A stretch of DNA of 15,285 nucleotides from Candidatus Faecivivens stercorigallinarum (GTDB lineage: Bacteria; Bacillota; Clostridia; Oscillospirales; Ruminococcaceae): positions 1-15,285 of the forward strand of contig DVLN01000101.1 in the NCBI GenBank assembly GCA_018715465.1, written 5' to 3'. Of this stretch, positions 8,101-13,964 are shown piece after piece. The number at the start of each line of letters is the position of its first letter. Within the stretch, counting starts at the first letter, position 1. The position numbers were made by a program, and so were the translations under genes. The notes beneath the pieces are model-generated. The model was not told the DNA's origin. It saw only the letters and a list, made by a program, of their open reading frames with translations, and searched no databases.

Positions 8101-8312
8101 TGGGGTTGCTGTTTGGCTGCCTGTTTGGTGTCGGACTGGCGTATATATCGGTCCGCACAATAGAGGCAGGCGCGGAGCATTTTGTCCGGTCGCCTAATCT
8201 GATTGCCTGTCTGATATCCTGTGTGATTGGTGCGGTCTTTGCGGTAGCGGTCAATCTGTATGCGCTGCGTAAGATCAACCGCCTGAATTTGACCAATGTT
8301 GCTTCTAACTGA
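5169..8312 (+). CDS. FtsX/MacB-family ABC permease with long coiled-coil hairpin (1047 aa)
   Basis: The membrane subunit partnering the GAF-ATPase. It has the double-FtsX layout. One membrane segment lies near the N-terminus (about 18-38), followed by an extracytoplasmic region, three segments (about 533-552, 584-603, 628-647), one segment (about 700-718), a second extracytoplasmic region, and three closing segments (about 919-939, 972-992, 1010-1030). The first external region carries about 255 residues (roughly 248-504) of Ala/Glu/Asp/Lys/Gln-rich heptads. They are broken near 372-396 by a non-repetitive stretch (GLSTDLDEALLALDAFGEAG), as expected for two helices folding back as a hairpin. 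Relatives include LolC/E, MacB and DevC, which export lipids, lipoproteins, peptides or glycolipids. The substrate here is unproven, though the neighbouring lipid enzyme suggests one. ATG 5169 overlaps the upstream stop as TAATG. GTG 5163 and ATG 5172/5175 are alternatives, and AAGGAG (5152-5157) serves all of them. Confidence 0.88.
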   Translation: MMMKKNAWKHLLRSIRKGGVSFVAVAVIAAVSIAIFQGFQSSANAILQRADQYFTDNNLETLEIACANGITEEDIAAIAGWDGVEAVVGGYTDSVLLKTGSEKILVQARSLSDQINLPVVLEGTLPAAENEAAIEEILAKEQGIAVGDSITLEQDGCLMGNTFTVTAIINQPNYCCASVEDSRGTGEAGLGSNEYYIALPVSAFDSSYYSDCYTVAYIDSDRLDGIYYYSDEYEKGEAEYLAFLEPLAQQRAEQRYQQLNDEAQTELDDARAEIDDAQAEIDDGQKQLDDAKAEYDENAASLEDARTEIAENEEKLEDARIEIADGEKELEDAKSELASKESQYSSAQRQYNQQKSKLDAARTELNNQLTALGLSTDLDEALLALDAFGEAGAPLKSAIQEYQAGESQLAAANRQLQASSSALQSARNQIASAEQELEDARQELADGEQELADAKQELADGEQELADAKIELEDKEQELADAKSELEDARVELADAEQEVEDLQMQDWILSGRSNVGDVRGIKTIVKAIYGLSYVMAAVFLLVAVVICFAAITRVIREQRVMIGAQKALGFTSGEILRHYMLYNIFCGVLGILLGWFLSVSIVELMSLNIFVPKFLIGEVPLAFTIKTALISAVICLIVFIGATYLTCARLVRQPATELLRGEVPARGKRLFFENWGFYQKMNLYSRTMIKNVLNDKGRMVTTIIGIVGCTALLVACFSMKLGIQNASKTEFDSYAFYDARLIVDSETGDVDEFAQLLNDSGVGYTLIQDKLKNFRVDGGDWENAHIVTTDDEQALQEYMKLSDLNGHTVQIPEEGVLVSRRAAENMNLSEGSVLELMDQNGQPKEVTVSGIIEHYLPYYLIVTSEEYYSTVLDEETDPCVFLLKGDVHGFEDQAADMDGFLSLRDNSNYSASGSELDLVIGICTALSAVMSVLVLLNQITMYIDRKARELAVMRVNGYTIKQTRAYVYKDNIVLIIMGLLFGCLFGVGLAYISVRTIEAGAEHFVRSPNLIACLISCVIGAVFAVAVNLYALRKINRLNLTNVASN
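6491..6574 (+). repeat. 42-bp tandem duplication in the permease coiled coil
   Basis: 6491-6532 and 6533-6574 match at 38 of 42 positions and encode two copies of a 14-residue unit (roughly QELADGEQELADAK), that is, two heptads per copy. Shorter, more diverged ELADA/ELEDA units continue on both sides (about 6470-6670). This suggests the arm grew by slippage or unequal recombination, and its length may vary between strains. Confidence 0.85.
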
Positions 8313-8338
8313 GGTGGTTAGATGAGAGGAGAAACGGT

Positions 8339-9151
8339 ATGCAAGATACAATCCGCCTGAAGCTGCTGGGTGTCCGCGGGACAGTGCCTGTTCACGGGGA
8401 ACAGTTCCGGCAGTTTGGCGGTGCCACCAGCTGTGCTTTTCTGCAGGCCGGGGATGAGGCATTCATCCTCGATGCCGGGACCGGCCTGCTGACCCAGCCG
8501 GTCGGCTCATTCTTTCCAGACAGGCACCATTTTACTATGCTTTTGAGCCATGCCCATGTTGACCATCTGATGGGTCTGCCGATGTTTTCACCGCTGTTTG
8601 ACAGCGAAGGCTGCTGCGATATTTACCTAAAAACGCGAAACGGTTTGTCTGCACAGCAGCAGGTGGAACAACTGATCGCACCGCCCCTCTGGCCGATCCG
8701 CACCAATGCGTTTAAAGGAAAGATACGGTTTCATGATGTCCTGCCGACTTTCAGAGTTGGTGAAGTGCAGGTGGACACGATGGATTCCATCCATCCCGGC
8801 GGGTCGACAATCTACAGAATTTCCTGCGGAGATAAATCGGTGGTGTATGCTACCGATTTTGAACCGGCAGATGACAACCCGGAGGCATTTTGTGAATTTG
8901 CAAGGGGCTGTTCACTGCTGCTGCTGGATGCGCAGTACACCGATGAAGAGTATCTGCGGGTAAAAGGATTCGGACATTCGACCATTTCCCGCAGTATTGC
9001 GATTGCCCGCAGGTGCGGGGCAGAGCGCACTCTTCTGATACATCATGATCCCAACCGGACAGACTCCCAGCTGCTGGAATTTGAGCAGGCGGCCCGGCAG
9101 GAATATCCCGGTATCAGCTTTGGCCGGGCAGGAGAGGAGATTTGCTTATGA
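8339..9151 (+). CDS. Metallo-beta-lactamase-fold hydrolase (270 aa)
   Basis: A soluble two-metal hydrolase. The HxHxDH signature is H71-A-H73-V-D75-H76. Further likely metal ligands are His152 (DSIHPGG), Asp173 (YATDFEP) and His213 or His235 (GHST, LIHHDP). The N-terminal GVRGT..G....FGGATSC and the late DAQYTDEEY...GHST pattern place it in the PhnP/RNase Z-like branch. Proteins of this branch often sit beside signalling genes and are sometimes annotated as class II cyclic-nucleotide phosphodiesterases. Given the adenylate cyclase two genes downstream, cAMP hydrolysis is a reasonable but untested guess. A phosphodiester in the lipid pathway is another. There is no signal peptide, so it is cytoplasmic. 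AGAGGAG (8325-8331) lies 7 bp before the ATG. The gap from the permease is 26 bp, and the stop overlaps the next start as ATGA. Confidence 0.85.
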   Translation: MQDTIRLKLLGVRGTVPVHGEQFRQFGGATSCAFLQAGDEAFILDAGTGLLTQPVGSFFPDRHHFTMLLSHAHVDHLMGLPMFSPLFDSEGCCDIYLKTRNGLSAQQQVEQLIAPPLWPIRTNAFKGKIRFHDVLPTFRVGEVQVDTMDSIHPGGSTIYRISCGDKSVVYATDFEPADDNPEAFCEFARGCSLLLLDAQYTDEEYLRVKGFGHSTISRSIAIARRCGAERTLLIHHDPNRTDSQLLEFEQAARQEYPGISFGRAGEEICL

Positions 9152-10713
9152 TCTGTACAAAAACACGTTTTACACTCTTCCGAAAACTGCTGCCGGTACT
9201 TTTGGCCGTAGTTTTGGTATTTGGACTGTGCGGAAGGGCGTTTGCAGCGGATAGCGCGGCCGGAACAGATATGCGGCTGACGACAACCCAGGGAACAGTT
9301 ACCCTGAAAAATATCAATGGAAAAACCCTGTCGGTGCGGGACGGGATGAAACTGTACAGCGGCTATACCCTGTCAACTGGCGCGAAAAGTTATGCGTATG
9401 TTACCCTCGACAGTCAGAAGGTCATTAAGCTGGATGCCAATTCCTCGACCGAAATCCGCGCTAAAGGCAGCAAACTGGAAATCATGGTTAAGTCAGGTAA
9501 ACTATTTTTCAATGTCAAAAGTCCGCTGACTTCCAGTGAATCCATGAATATTCGTACTTCGACGATGGTAACCGGTATTCGCGGGACATCTGGGTACATT
9601 TCAGTATTGGATACAAACACCTCTTCGGTTGCCATTACCGATGGACAGGTGCAAGTGGAGAGCACAGATACCGGTGCCGGCAGTCAGTCGGTTACGGTAC
9701 AGGCTGGCCAGACGGCTTCTGTAGCTGTACAGCAAAACGGAACGGAGACCACGATTTCTCTGGAAAATCTGACTGTGGAAAGTATTCCCGGATTTGTCGC
9801 AGTCGAGCTGCAAAAGGATGAGGATTTACAGCAGCGGGTACAGGAATCATCCGGCCTGCCGGTTGATCAGATTATTGAATCGGCTGATCAGCGACTTTCA
9901 GCGGATGAACAGCAGGCAGAGGATGAAATGGAATCAGCCGGTTTTCTGACGGACCGTGTGACCCAGGCTCCGATCTTCCGTGAACCGGAAACGAATACGG
10001 GTTCTGATTATTACCCGGAAGTTCCGCAGTGGCCTGAATCCAGTGAGCCATCGAGCGAACCTTCCAGTGAGCCCTCAAGCGAACCTTCGAGTGAGCCCTC
10101 AAGCGAACCTTCGAGCGAGCCCTCAAGCGAACCCTCCAGCGAGCCTTCTAGTGAACCAAGTGACTCGTATACTGTTACAACAGACATCACAATAACCCAG
10201 CTTGAAAGCTATCTGACCCAGTACAACAAAGTTACGGTTAGTGCTGGCGTTGCTGTTACTGTAAATACCACCGGAACAATTCCTGCTGGTAAAGAAGTTA
10301 TTTTGAACGGGAGTTTAAGCATTACCAGTAATGGTAAGCTGACCAATAACGGAAGTCTGACAGTTGGAAACGGTGGCTTAATTACTATTGAACAGAATAC
10401 TGCTGGTACAGATGGCGGTGGAAGCACCGTTAATCAGACCAACCATCTGCTGATCAATAATGGAACGCTTACTGTCTCGTCCGGTGGCACAGTTGTGAAC
10501 AACAGCTATGCTCCTTATGGTGCGAATGGCAGCTGCGGCGTAAATAATTATGGCAGTGTTAAGATTGAAGTTGGTGGCAGCTTTACAAATAGTGGCGATT
10601 TTTGCAACTATACGGGCGGTACTCTGGACGTCTCGGGAACATGGAGCGGCAGCTCTGTTACCAATCAAGGCGGTACGGTTTCCGGTATCAATACTTTAGT
10701 CGAAAATCCGTAA
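9148..10713 (+). CDS. Secreted FecR-domain protein with SSEP linker and Asn/Gly-rich repeat tail (521 aa)
   Basis: An exported protein. Residues about 1-32 are a signal peptide (basic start, LLPVLLAVVLVFGL core, likely cleavage after AFA). Residues about 38-180 form a FecR domain (TQGTVTLKNINGKTLSVRDG, YVTLDSQKVIKLDANSS, MVTGIRGTSGYISV). An acidic region follows, then exactly ten SSEP units (298-337) as a flexible linker. The C-terminal 185 residues are rich in Asn, Gly, Thr and Ser in short strand-turn units (GSLTVGNGG, NNGTLTVSSGG, NYGSVKIEVGG), suggesting a beta-helix or stacked-strand fold. In proteobacteria FecR is an anti-sigma regulator; here there is no sigma factor or TonB partner and the domain is entirely extracytoplasmic, so a ligand- or polymer-binding role feeding the adjacent CHASE2 cyclase is more likely. 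It lacks LPXTG and a C-terminal anchor. ATG 9148 overlaps the upstream stop (ATGA) with GGAGAGGAG 8 bp upstream; TTG 9142 is less likely. Confidence 0.83.
   Translation: MICTKTRFTLFRKLLPVLLAVVLVFGLCGRAFAADSAAGTDMRLTTTQGTVTLKNINGKTLSVRDGMKLYSGYTLSTGAKSYAYVTLDSQKVIKLDANSSTEIRAKGSKLEIMVKSGKLFFNVKSPLTSSESMNIRTSTMVTGIRGTSGYISVLDTNTSSVAITDGQVQVESTDTGAGSQSVTVQAGQTASVAVQQNGTETTISLENLTVESIPGFVAVELQKDEDLQQRVQESSGLPVDQIIESADQRLSADEQQAEDEMESAGFLTDRVTQAPIFREPETNTGSDYYPEVPQWPESSEPSSEPSSEPSSEPSSEPSSEPSSEPSSEPSSEPSSEPSDSYTVTTDITITQLESYLTQYNKVTVSAGVAVTVNTTGTIPAGKEVILNGSLSITSNGKLTNNGSLTVGNGGLITIEQNTAGTDGGGSTVNQTNHLLINNGTLTVSSGGTVVNNSYAPYGANGSCGVNNYGSVKIEVGGSFTNSGDFCNYTGGTLDVSGTWSGSSVTNQGGTVSGINTLVENP
10039..10158 (+). 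repeat. Ten tandem 12-bp repeats encoding SSEP
   Basis: Ten in-frame units of Ser-Ser-Glu-Pro with synonymous drift. Alternate units tend to share codons (TCA-AGC-GAA-CCT against TCG-AGT-GAG-CCC), pointing to growth by a 24-bp double unit. They form an extended, acidic, low-complexity linker between the FecR half and the repeat tail. Copy number is likely to be variable. Confidence 0.92.
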
Positions 10714-10737
10714 TATACCGGAGCGCAGGGAGACAGT

Positions 10738-12546
10738 ATGAAGAAAAAAATCATCAAACGGGTGGCGGCAGCGCTGATATCTGCCGGGGTTTTTACCGTC
10801 GCCGCCCTTCTTGGGCTCTTTTACAACATTGATCAGAGTATATCCGATACCCTTTACCAGACCCCGAAGGCACTGAGTGGGAACATCTTTGTAATCGGTA
10901 TTGACGACCGCGCGTTGGAAGATATCGGCCCCTATAACACCTGGGGCCGGGATATCATGTCGATGGCGATTGAGGCACTCAATGCTGACGAAAACTGCCG
11001 GCCGGCAGTGATCGGAATTGACGTGCTGTATACCGGTGAGAGCGACCCGGAGCTGGACGACTGGCTTGCAGAGGCCGCCGGAGCATATGACAATGTCGTA
11101 ACGGCGTCTGTCGCCAATTTCGGAACCGAGCTGGTGACCGAGGATACCGGAAACTTCTATCTGGAGGATTACGCGGTTTTGTCATATGAAGAGCCGTATA
11201 CACAGCTTCGGGACGTTACGACGCAGGGGCATATCAACGCAATGTACGACCAGGATGGCGTACTGCGGCACAGTATCCTGCAAATCGACCTGCCTGATGG
11301 ACGGACTATCCCGTCTTTTGCTTATGCAATCTACCAGAAATATGCTGCCGCAAATGGTCTTCCGGTTGAGCTTTCCATGCCGACGGATGAGCTGCACCGG
11401 TTTTATGTCGATTATTCGGCGCTGCCAGGCGGTTTTTATGACGGTATTTCGGTCAGCGATCTGCTTTCGGGTGATTTCCCTGCTGAGCAGCTTGCCGGCT
11501 CGATCGTGCTGATCGGGCCGTATGCAGCCGGGCTGTCCGACTATGTGACGACAGCCATCGACCATGCGTCGCTGATGTACGGGGTGGAGTATCAGGCCAA
11601 TGTGATCAATCAGATGCTTCGGCAGGATTTTAAGACCGAGGTTTTCAATCTGTTGCAGGCCGGGCTGCTGTTTGTCCTGTCAGCCGTCTGCCTCTGGTTT
11701 TTCCTCAGCTTTAAACTGCGGTATGCATTGCCGGTCTGGCTGTTGGTTTCAGTTGGAAGCGTGCTGCTCTGCCGGGGGCTGTACAGTGCCGGCATGGTTT
11801 TGCATCCGGTCTGGTTCTGCCTGACGGTCACGGTCTTTTTTGTCGGGGCGGTTGGCTTCAACTATGTGCAGGCGGCGCTGGAAAAGCGAAAGATTTCTGC
11901 GACCTTCAAACGGTATGTTGCGCCTGAGATTGTAGGTGAGCTGCTCCGGGAAGGGACTGACGCATTGGGACTGGGCGGCAAGTTGTGTGATATCGCAGTC
12001 TTGTTTGTCGATATCCGCGGCTTTACAACCATGAGCGAGGTACTGACTCCGCAGGAAGTCGTTTCAATTCTCAACCGTTATCTCAGTCTGACCACCGACT
12101 GTATTATGAAAAATCACGGTACGCTGGATAAGTTTGTCGGTGACTGTACAATGGCAATCTGGAATGCTCCAATCGAACAGGAAGATTATGTCATGAACGC
12201 CTGCAAGGCCGCTGTCGATATGGTCGAAGGCTCCAAAGCTCTGTCACAGGAGCTGCTGGAAAAATTTGGCCGGACAGTTTCGTTTGGTATCGGCGTGCAC
12301 TGCGGCAGCGCGGTTGTCGGCAATATCGGAGCGGAGATGCGAATGGACTTTACCGCAATCGGAGACACCGTCAACACCAGCGCCCGGCTGGAAGCAAACG
12401 CTCCCGCCGGCAAAATTTATATCAGCCGCGAAGTGGTCGACCGGTTGGGGGACAGGATCAAAACAACCTCGCTGGGCGATGGAATCAAACTGAAAGGGAA
12501 ATCCCAGCAGTTTGAGATCTTCCTTTTGGACGGAATCGCGGAATAA
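10738..12546 (+). CDS. CHASE2-domain class III adenylate cyclase (602 aa)
   Basis: A membrane receptor that should make cAMP in the cytoplasm in response to an outside signal. After a first membrane segment (about 8-27), residues about 30-295 form a CHASE2 sensor outside the membrane (FVIGIDDRALEDIG, WGRDIM, VIGIDVLY, VLIGPYAAGLSD). Three membrane segments follow (about 303-375), then a cyclase domain. Catalytic residues are complete: metal Asp425 (FVDIRGFT) and Asp469 (KFVGD), purine-selecting Lys465, and transition-state Asn546 and Arg550 (GDTVNTSARLE). Thr539 takes the position that is Asp in class IIIa enzymes, the hallmark of class IIIb cyclases, several of which respond to bicarbonate. 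Lys465 with Thr539 favours ATP over GTP. AGGGAG (10727-10732) is 5 bp before the ATG, and the gap from the FecR gene is 24 bp. Paired CHASE2/FecR genes suggest FecR modulates the sensor, which is inference. Confidence 0.92.
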   Translation: MKKKIIKRVAAALISAGVFTVAALLGLFYNIDQSISDTLYQTPKALSGNIFVIGIDDRALEDIGPYNTWGRDIMSMAIEALNADENCRPAVIGIDVLYTGESDPELDDWLAEAAGAYDNVVTASVANFGTELVTEDTGNFYLEDYAVLSYEEPYTQLRDVTTQGHINAMYDQDGVLRHSILQIDLPDGRTIPSFAYAIYQKYAAANGLPVELSMPTDELHRFYVDYSALPGGFYDGISVSDLLSGDFPAEQLAGSIVLIGPYAAGLSDYVTTAIDHASLMYGVEYQANVINQMLRQDFKTEVFNLLQAGLLFVLSAVCLWFFLSFKLRYALPVWLLVSVGSVLLCRGLYSAGMVLHPVWFCLTVTVFFVGAVGFNYVQAALEKRKISATFKRYVAPEIVGELLREGTDALGLGGKLCDIAVLFVDIRGFTTMSEVLTPQEVVSILNRYLSLTTDCIMKNHGTLDKFVGDCTMAIWNAPIEQEDYVMNACKAAVDMVEGSKALSQELLEKFGRTVSFGIGVHCGSAVVGNIGAEMRMDFTAIGDTVNTSARLEANAPAGKIYISREVVDRLGDRIKTTSLGDGIKLKGKSQQFEIFLLDGIAE

Positions 12547-12562
12547 AGAGGAGGTATGCGAG

Positions 12563-13855
12563 ATGAAACGCTTTTTATCGCTGCTCGTGCTGACGGTTAT
12601 GCTGGTAATGACAGCATTTCCTGTCTGCGGAGCGGATACCGCCAGCCGGCTGCCGGCGGCTTCCGGTTTTACGGTGGATGGAGATACACTGTACATCGCG
12701 GACAGTTACAATCGTGCGGTCTGGAAGATGGAAGACGGCGTCACTGAACTGCTCGCCGGGCAAACCGAACTGACCGATCTTTCCGGTCAGCCTGCTGCCG
12801 GATATCGGGATGGTTCATTTACGCAGGCGGCTTTTGATTCGCCGTGGGCGGCGGTACCCTATGAAGACGGGCTGCTTGTTTCAGACTCTGGCAACCATGT
12901 TCTGCGGTACCTTGATCTGAACAGAAAACGGGTATACACTGCGGCCGGTACGGGTGAAGCCGGATACCGGGATGGAAGCAGCCGGGTGGCGTTTGATACT
13001 CCGACCGGTCTGGCGGTCGATGATGACGGGACGGTGTATATCGCCGATACCGGCAACAATGTGATCCGTGCAATGGACAGCGACGGCAATGTTACCACCT
13101 ATGCGGGCGGTGAAGAAGGATGCTCCCTCGGTACCTTGAAACAGGCACGCTTTTCACAGCCGACTGGGTTGTGCTATGCAGACGGGGTTTTGTATGTGGC
13201 AGATTCCGGCAACCATCGGATTGTGGCGATTGAGAATGGGATGGTGACGCTGGTTGCAGGTGCACAACTGACCGGTGATGCCGCCGTGGAAGGCGACTAT
13301 CTGGACGGGAAGGCAGCAGAAGCCTGTTTCGCCAATCCGCAGGGAATAGCGGTGGACGATGATGGCACCGTCTATGTTGCTGATACCGGCAACAGTGCGG
13401 TACGTGTCATCCGGGACGGTTTTGTCGTCACACTGGTTTCCGGGGAAGAGGAGATCCGTTGTGTGTCTCCCCGCGGATTGCTGGTACAGGGGGATACTCT
13501 GCTGATGGGGGATGTGTTTACCAATACGATGGTTTCGTATGATATCCGTCAGCTGACCAAGGGTTGGAAAAAGGTCGGAAACAACTGGTATTATCTTGAT
13601 TCAAACGGCTCTGCACTGAGCGGATGGCTCCAGGACGGTACCCACTGGTATTACCTGAACGCAGATGGCGTGATGCAGACCGGATGGCGCCAGATCGACG
13701 GAGAATGGTACTACCTGAAAGGGAGCGGTGCAATGGCGACCGGCTGGCTGGAATGGAAAGACGAATGGTATTACCTGTATCCTTCCGGTAGGATGGCGGT
13801 CAGCACAACGATTGACGGTTATACGGTCGATGCAGACGGCGTCTGGGTGCCGTGA
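12563..13855 (+). CDS. Secreted six-bladed NHL-repeat propeller with choline-binding-type wall repeats (430 aa)
   Basis: An exported, probably wall-attached beta-propeller. Residues about 1-25 are a signal peptide (MKRFLSLLVLTVMLVMTAF, likely cut after VCG). Residues about 30-330 hold six NHL-type blades, seen as repeated 'VDDDGTVYIADTGNNVIR'-like strands (LYIADSYNRAV, LLVSDSGNHVL, VYIADTGNNVI, LYVADSGNHRI, VYVADTGNSAV, LLMGDVFTNTM). The last blade is the most diverged. Four 20-residue GW...WYYL....G repeats (334-413) and a short tail follow. These are choline-binding/cell-wall-binding repeats that hold proteins on choline-bearing teichoic acids or other wall polymers in Firmicutes. The propeller may bind a protein, carbohydrate or lipid ligand; no enzyme motif is visible. 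AGAGGAGG (12547-12554) lies 8 bp before the ATG and 16 bp separate it from the cyclase stop. It is the last gene before the terminator. Confidence 0.88.
   Translation: MKRFLSLLVLTVMLVMTAFPVCGADTASRLPAASGFTVDGDTLYIADSYNRAVWKMEDGVTELLAGQTELTDLSGQPAAGYRDGSFTQAAFDSPWAAVPYEDGLLVSDSGNHVLRYLDLNRKRVYTAAGTGEAGYRDGSSRVAFDTPTGLAVDDDGTVYIADTGNNVIRAMDSDGNVTTYAGGEEGCSLGTLKQARFSQPTGLCYADGVLYVADSGNHRIVAIENGMVTLVAGAQLTGDAAVEGDYLDGKAAEACFANPQGIAVDDDGTVYVADTGNSAVRVIRDGFVVTLVSGEEEIRCVSPRGLLVQGDTLLMGDVFTNTMVSYDIRQLTKGWKKVGNNWYYLDSNGSALSGWLQDGTHWYYLNADGVMQTGWRQIDGEWYYLKGSGAMATGWLEWKDEWYYLYPSGRMAVSTTIDGYTVDADGVWVP
13562..13801 (+). repeat. Four 60-bp units encoding cell-wall-binding repeats
   Basis: The units start at 13562, 13622, 13682 and 13742 and each encodes 20 residues beginning Gly-Trp with a central W-Y-Y-L and a late Gly. 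This is the typical choline-binding/CW-binding period. Divergence is higher at DNA than protein level, so this is an old repeat kept by selection. Confidence 0.85.
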
Positions 13856-13891
13856 TCCGGTGCACTGAAAAAAATTGAATATATGGCAGGC

Positions 13892-13927
13892 AAAAGCCGC
13901 CGCCCTGATAAACGGGCGGCGGCTTTT
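13892..13927. terminator. Bidirectional intrinsic terminator
   Basis: AAAAGCCGCCGCCC (13892-13905) pairs perfectly with GGGCGGCGGCTTTT (13914-13927) around an 8-nt loop. The 10 GC-rich pairs are flanked by A/T runs on both sides, so it can stop transcripts from the plus-strand operon and from the convergent alpha-glucosidase. It is the only strong terminator seen in the window. Confidence 0.93.
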
Positions 13928-13964
13928 ATGCGCAATATTGGATTGCTGCCGGGGAAAAAGCATC

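Noticed and set aside
10039..10158. Regular short repeats considered as a CRISPR-like or intergenic array
   Set aside because: The 12-bp units have no spacers, stay in frame and encode SSEP. This is a protein linker.
9148..10713. FecR protein as an anti-sigma factor for iron uptake
   Set aside because: No ECF sigma gene, no TonB receptor, and no N-terminal cytoplasmic anti-sigma segment; the FecR domain follows a cleavable signal peptide.
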